Positions 5,412-8,268 of a stretch of 8,268 bases of DNA are shown here, piece after piece (position 1 is the stretch's first letter; every line of letters starts with the position of its first letter). Both the position numbers and the translations under genes were made by a program. The stretch is from Acidobacteriota bacterium (GTDB lineage: Bacteria > Acidobacteriota > Terriglobia > UBA7540): assembly GCA_003224635.1 (NCBI GenBank), contig QHZK01000103.1, positions 1 to 8,268 of the forward strand, written 5' to 3'. The notes beneath the pieces were generated by a model, which was not told where the DNA came from, ran no database searches, and saw only the letters and a list, made by a program, of their open reading frames with translations.

Positions 5412-7004
5412 ATGAGGAATTCACAGTTTCCCGTTTCAAGCTTCCGATTTCTAGTCTGTTATTTCCGATGTCGAACTTCCGGTGGCGGGGCGAGAATCCT
5501 TCTGGCCGTCGGGATGCTGACCGCGTGCGCGGCGGTGGCGCCAGCGCAGGACATCGCCTCCTTCGAAAAACGCGTGACGGTCAAGGTCCTGGACAACGGG
5601 CTGACGGTGCTGGTTTGCGAGCGGCACGAAGCGCCGGTTTTCTCGTTCTTCACTCACGTGAACGTGGGCGCCGACCGCGAATACCCCGGGATCACCGGCC
5701 TGGCTCACATGTTCGAGCACATGGCCTTCAAGGGCACCGACAAGATCGGGACGCGCGATTATGCCGACGAAAGGGTGGCGCTCGAAAGCGTCGAGAAGGC
5801 CTACCACGCATACGACCAGGAGCGCCGGCGGGAAGTCGGACGCGATGAGAAGAAAGTGGCCGAGCTCGAGAAGGCCTGGAAGGACGCGATCGCCGCCGCC
5901 GACCAATACGTGAAGGAGGAGGAATTCGGAGAGATTGTGGAGCGGGAGGGCGGCGTCGGATTGAACGCCTTCACGGATTCCGACGAGACCGCCTACCTCT
6001 ATTCGTTCCCGTCCAACCGCATCGAGCTCTGGGCCTACCTCGAATCGGAGAGATTCCTTCACCCCGTGATGCGCGAGTTTTACAAGGAGCGCGACGTGGT
6101 GTTTGAAGAGCGGCGCATGCGGACCGACAGCGACCCGACGGGCCGCCTGATCGAGCAGTTTCTCGGCGTGGCGTTTCTCGCGCACCCCTACGGGCGTCCC
6201 GTGGTGGGGTGGCCGTCCGACTTGCAGTCGTTCTCGGCGACCGACGCGCAGAACTTTTTCGATAAGTATTACGTGCCTTCGAACATGGTGGTCGCCGTGG
6301 TGGGTGACGTGAAGACGGCTGAGGTCTTGCCCGTCCTCGAAACATATTTTGGACGCCTGCCCGCGCGTCCCAAGCCCGAACCGCTGCGCACGGTCGAGCC
6401 TCCACAGCACGCCGAACGCGAAGTGGTCCTGCGGGAGGCGAGCCAGCCGTTTTACGTCGAGGGATATCACAAGCCGAGAGCGGATGATCCCGATGAGCCT
6501 GTGTTCGACGCGCTGCAGGACCTGATGTCAAGCGGCCGTACTTCGCGGCTCTATCGGTCGCTCGTGCGCGACAAAAGGATCGCGGCGTTTGCCGGCGGGT
6601 TCAACGACTTTCCGGGCACCAAGTATCCTGACCTCTTCGTCTTCTTCGCCGTGCCGACGCCGGGTCACACACCCGAAGAACTGCGCGACGCGACCTGGGC
6701 CGAAATCGAGCGGTTGAAGGAAGAGGACATCACCGACGATGAGCTGAAGATGGTCAAGACGCGCGTCAAGGCGGACCTGCTCCGGTCGCTCGCCAGCAAC
6801 GCGGGGCTCGCCAACCAGTTCGCCCTGGGGCAGGCGCTGTTCGGAGACTGGCGCTATTTCTTCCAGGAAGTCGAGCGCATCGACAAAGTGACTAAAGCGG
6901 ACGTCCGGCGAGTGGCCAACAAGACCTTTGTGGCCGCCAATCGCACGGTCGGCATGATCGAGTCCACCGAGATGGCGGGCGCGTTCGGGAAGGAGGGGAA
7001 GTAA
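5412..7004 (+). CDS. Exported M16B zinc metallopeptidase, zinc-binding subunit
   Basis: A 530-residue M16 (pitrilysin/MPP-like) peptidase. I chose the ATG at 5412 over one at 5364: AGGGAGGGG lies about 10 nt upstream, and the next in-frame ATG (5514) would destroy the signal. The N-terminus is unusual: about 26 residues precede a hydrophobic core ARILLAVGMLTAC that ends in a lipobox-like LTAC (C39) followed by AAVAPAQ, so it could be a lipoprotein or be cut after APA. The inverted zinc motif HMFEH is at 99-103 (H99 and H103 ligands, E102 catalytic base); the third ligand is probably E233 in ERDVVFEE. Between them is an insertion of about 55 charged, probably coiled-coil residues (124-178). 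The C-terminal half is an M16_C domain with RDKRIAAF (386-393), where the catalytic R/Y tyrosine is replaced by F393. The next gene overlaps its stop and supplies that pair, so it likely degrades peptides outside the cytoplasm as a heterodimer. Confidence 0.93.
   Translation: MRNSQFPVSSFRFLVCYFRCRTSGGGARILLAVGMLTACAAVAPAQDIASFEKRVTVKVLDNGLTVLVCERHEAPVFSFFTHVNVGADREYPGITGLAHMFEHMAFKGTDKIGTRDYADERVALESVEKAYHAYDQERRREVGRDEKKVAELEKAWKDAIAAADQYVKEEEFGEIVEREGGVGLNAFTDSDETAYLYSFPSNRIELWAYLESERFLHPVMREFYKERDVVFEERRMRTDSDPTGRLIEQFLGVAFLAHPYGRPVVGWPSDLQSFSATDAQNFFDKYYVPSNMVVAVVGDVKTAEVLPVLETYFGRLPARPKPEPLRTVEPPQHAEREVVLREASQPFYVEGYHKPRADDPDEPVFDALQDLMSSGRTSRLYRSLVRDKRIAAFAGGFNDFPGTKYPDLFVFFAVPTPGHTPEELRDATWAEIERLKEEDITDDELKMVKTRVKADLLRSLASNAGLANQFALGQALFGDWRYFFQEVERIDKVTKADVRRVANKTFVAANRTVGMIESTEMAGAFGKEGK
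5420..5482 (+). repeat. Degenerate heptanucleotide tandem repeat inside the M16 signal region
   Basis: Nine consecutive 7-nt units: TTCACAG, TTTCCCG, TTTCAAG, CTTCCGA, TTTCTAG, TCTGTTA, TTTCCGA, TGTCGAA, CTTCCGG. The rough consensus is TTTCCGA or TTTCMAG. The tract lies in codons 3-24 of the M16 gene and is clearly AT-richer than the rest of it. Because 7 is not a multiple of 3, the encoded sequence repeats only every 21 nt (FPVSSFR, then FLVCYFR). Confidence 0.7.
6991..6996 (+). promoter_or_regulatory. Ribosome binding site of the second M16 gene, inside the first
   Basis: AGGAGG lies 7 nt before the ATG at 7004, within the last codons of the upstream gene. With the TAATG stop/start overlap it indicates translational coupling and roughly equal synthesis of the two subunits. 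Confidence 0.8.
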
Positions 7005-8268
7005 TGAGACCACGACGGAGCTTGATTCCCGCTTTGGCGGTCACGGCGGCCATTCTCTCCTGCGCGTTCGAGGCGCGCGGCCAGGCGACGGACTGGAAGG
7101 AGATCAGTATACCCCCGCTGCACGCGTTTCATCCTCAGGAGCCGCGCCGCTTGGCCCTGCCGAACGGTATGGTGATTTTCCTGCAGGAAGATCACGAATT
7201 GCCGCTCGTGCGGGGCATCGCCCGCATTCGCGGCGGGTCGCGAGAGGAGCCGGCGGACAAGGTCGGGCTGGTCGAAATCTATGGCCAGGCGTGGCGCACT
7301 GGGGGCGTCAAAACCAAGACCGGCGATGAGCTCGACGATTACCTGGAGGCGCGGGCGGCCAAAGTCGAGACCGCCGGAGGCGCGGATTCGACGACCGTAT
7401 CCTGGGACTGCCTGAAGGAGAACTTCGACGACGTTTTCAGAGTGTTCATGGATGTGCTGCAGCAGCCTGAGTTCCGCGAAGACAAGATCGACTTGGCCAA
7501 GAAGCAGATCTCGACCGGCATCGCGCGGCGGAATGACGACCCCATGGGGATCGCGCGCCGCGAGGCCGCGAAGCTGACCTATGGCTCGAGCTCGCCCTAC
7601 GCGCGAGTGGCCGAGTACGCTACGGTGGCGGCTGTCACTCGCGAAGACCTGCTCGACTGGCGCCGCACCTACGTTCATCCGAACAACGTCATTCTCGGCG
7701 TGGTGGGAGACTTCGACCCGGCTTCGATGGAAACGAAGCTCCGGCAGGCCTTTGCTTCCTGGCCGAAAGGTCCCGCAGCCAAGAAGGCTGAGGTTGCCTT
7801 TGCCGGCCCGAAGCCGGGGGTCTATTTCGTTCAGAAGGACGACGTCAACCAGAGCAATATCCGCATGGTGCACCTCGGGACGACCAAGGACAACCCGGAC
7901 TACTACGCGATCGAAGTGTTCAATGAGATTTTCGGCGGCGGATTCACCTCGCGCCTCTTCGCCGACGTGCGGACGAAAAAGGGACTCGCCTACGGCGTGG
8001 GAGGCGGCGTCGGCACGACTTACGACCACCCGGGGATATTCCAGTTGGCGATGGGGACCAAGAGCGGGACCACGGCCGCGGCCATCGACGCTCTCTACGA
8101 GGAGATTGATGGGCTCGAAAAAAATCCCTTCACTGCTGATGAGCTGAAGAAGGCCAAGGACTCAATTCTGAACTCTTTCGTTTTCAGCTTCGACTCGAAA
8201 GAGAAAGTCCTGGTGGAGCGCATGGCGTACGAGTTCTACGGTTACCCCGCGGACTTCCTCGAGCGCTA
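7004..8268 (+). CDS. Exported M16B peptidase-like subunit without zinc site (partial, R/Y subunit)
   Basis: 421 codons are visible; the gene continues past the right edge. The ATG overlaps the preceding TAA (TAATG). Residues 1-28 form a Sec signal (MRPRRSLIP, hydrophobic core, then EARGQA before TDW). The N-terminal M16 domain starts near RRLALPNGMVIFLQED; where the partner has GLAHMFEH this protein has GLVEIYGQ, so both histidines and the catalytic glutamate are lost (E91, G94, Q95), and the third ligand is also gone (K167 or Q168). The M16_C domain (about 211-395) keeps SRLFADVRTKKGLAY with R323 and Y330 seven residues apart, the same spacing as the R/Y pair of insulin-degrading enzyme that stabilises bound substrate. 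It is therefore a non-zinc subunit that completes the active site of the upstream subunit, as known for heterodimeric M16B proteases such as the Sphingomonas pair. It should not be active alone. Confidence 0.93.
   Translation, partial: MRPRRSLIPALAVTAAILSCAFEARGQATDWKEISIPPLHAFHPQEPRRLALPNGMVIFLQEDHELPLVRGIARIRGGSREEPADKVGLVEIYGQAWRTGGVKTKTGDELDDYLEARAAKVETAGGADSTTVSWDCLKENFDDVFRVFMDVLQQPEFREDKIDLAKKQISTGIARRNDDPMGIARREAAKLTYGSSSPYARVAEYATVAAVTREDLLDWRRTYVHPNNVILGVVGDFDPASMETKLRQAFASWPKGPAAKKAEVAFAGPKPGVYFVQKDDVNQSNIRMVHLGTTKDNPDYYAIEVFNEIFGGGFTSRLFADVRTKKGLAYGVGGGVGTTYDHPGIFQLAMGTKSGTTAAAIDALYEEIDGLEKNPFTADELKKAKDSILNSFVFSFDSKEKVLVERMAYEFYGYPADFLER

Noticed and set aside
6738..6750. 13-bp exact repeat GATGAGCTGAAGA shared with 8138-8150
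   Set aside because: Both copies encode the conserved DELK segment of the two homologous M16_C domains, so this is shared ancestry and codon use rather than a DNA repeat element.
6854..8029. 391-codon minus-strand open frame across both M16 genes
   Set aside because: It spans two genuine plus-strand M16 genes, has no domain, and has the arginine- and valine-rich composition typical of antisense shadows. The same applies to the minus-strand frame at 5451-6470.

Overview
The window is about 8.3 kb of high-GC bacterial DNA. Two sampled lines of the M16 peptidase gene are 65-68% GC, while the DUF6998-like gene is about 54%. Gene content and intergenic style fit a soil or environmental Acidobacteriota-like chromosome: an Npt-type transporter, exported orphan enzymes, an exported M16 protease pair and GGTAGCGCAGACC-type intergenic repeats. 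That assignment is inference; there is no rRNA or marker gene to confirm it. No rRNA, tRNA, CRISPR array, insertion sequence or integrase is visible.

Left part, all on the minus strand. The window opens inside the 5' end of a multi-pass membrane protein (1-397) resembling the ATP/ADP-translocase (Npt/TLC) branch of transporters. Upstream of it is a lower-GC gene for a DUF6998-like protein with a PD-(D/E)xK-nuclease-like residue pattern (512-1042). Next comes an exported PPP-type serine/threonine phosphatase of the Shewanella-like class (1132-2358).

Divergent intergenic region, 2359-2741. It has a sigma70-like promoter on each side, an approximately 89-bp imperfect inverted repeat with extra copies of its GGTAGCGCAGACC core, and a small perfect palindrome just upstream of the rightward promoter. 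That promoter drives a secreted protein (2742-3578) whose C-terminal two-thirds look like the HipA/FAM20C/PI-kinase-like fold, with the expected N-lobe lysine apparently replaced by glutamine. A secreted kinase-like protein beside a divergent secreted phosphatase is the most suggestive functional pairing here, but it is a hypothesis.

Right part, plus strand. A soluble class I-type cytochrome P450 (3737-4963) has an unusually perfect Shine-Dalgarno sequence. About 450 bp without a convincing gene follows, containing a TATAAT box and a small palindrome. Then come two translationally coupled exported M16 metallopeptidase-family genes (5412-7004 and 7004-beyond the end). The first has the zinc site but lacks the catalytic tyrosine of the R/Y pair. 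The second lacks all zinc ligands but has the R/Y pair, so they probably form one composite-active-site heterodimeric protease. The signal-peptide region of the first is partly built from a degenerate heptanucleotide tandem repeat.
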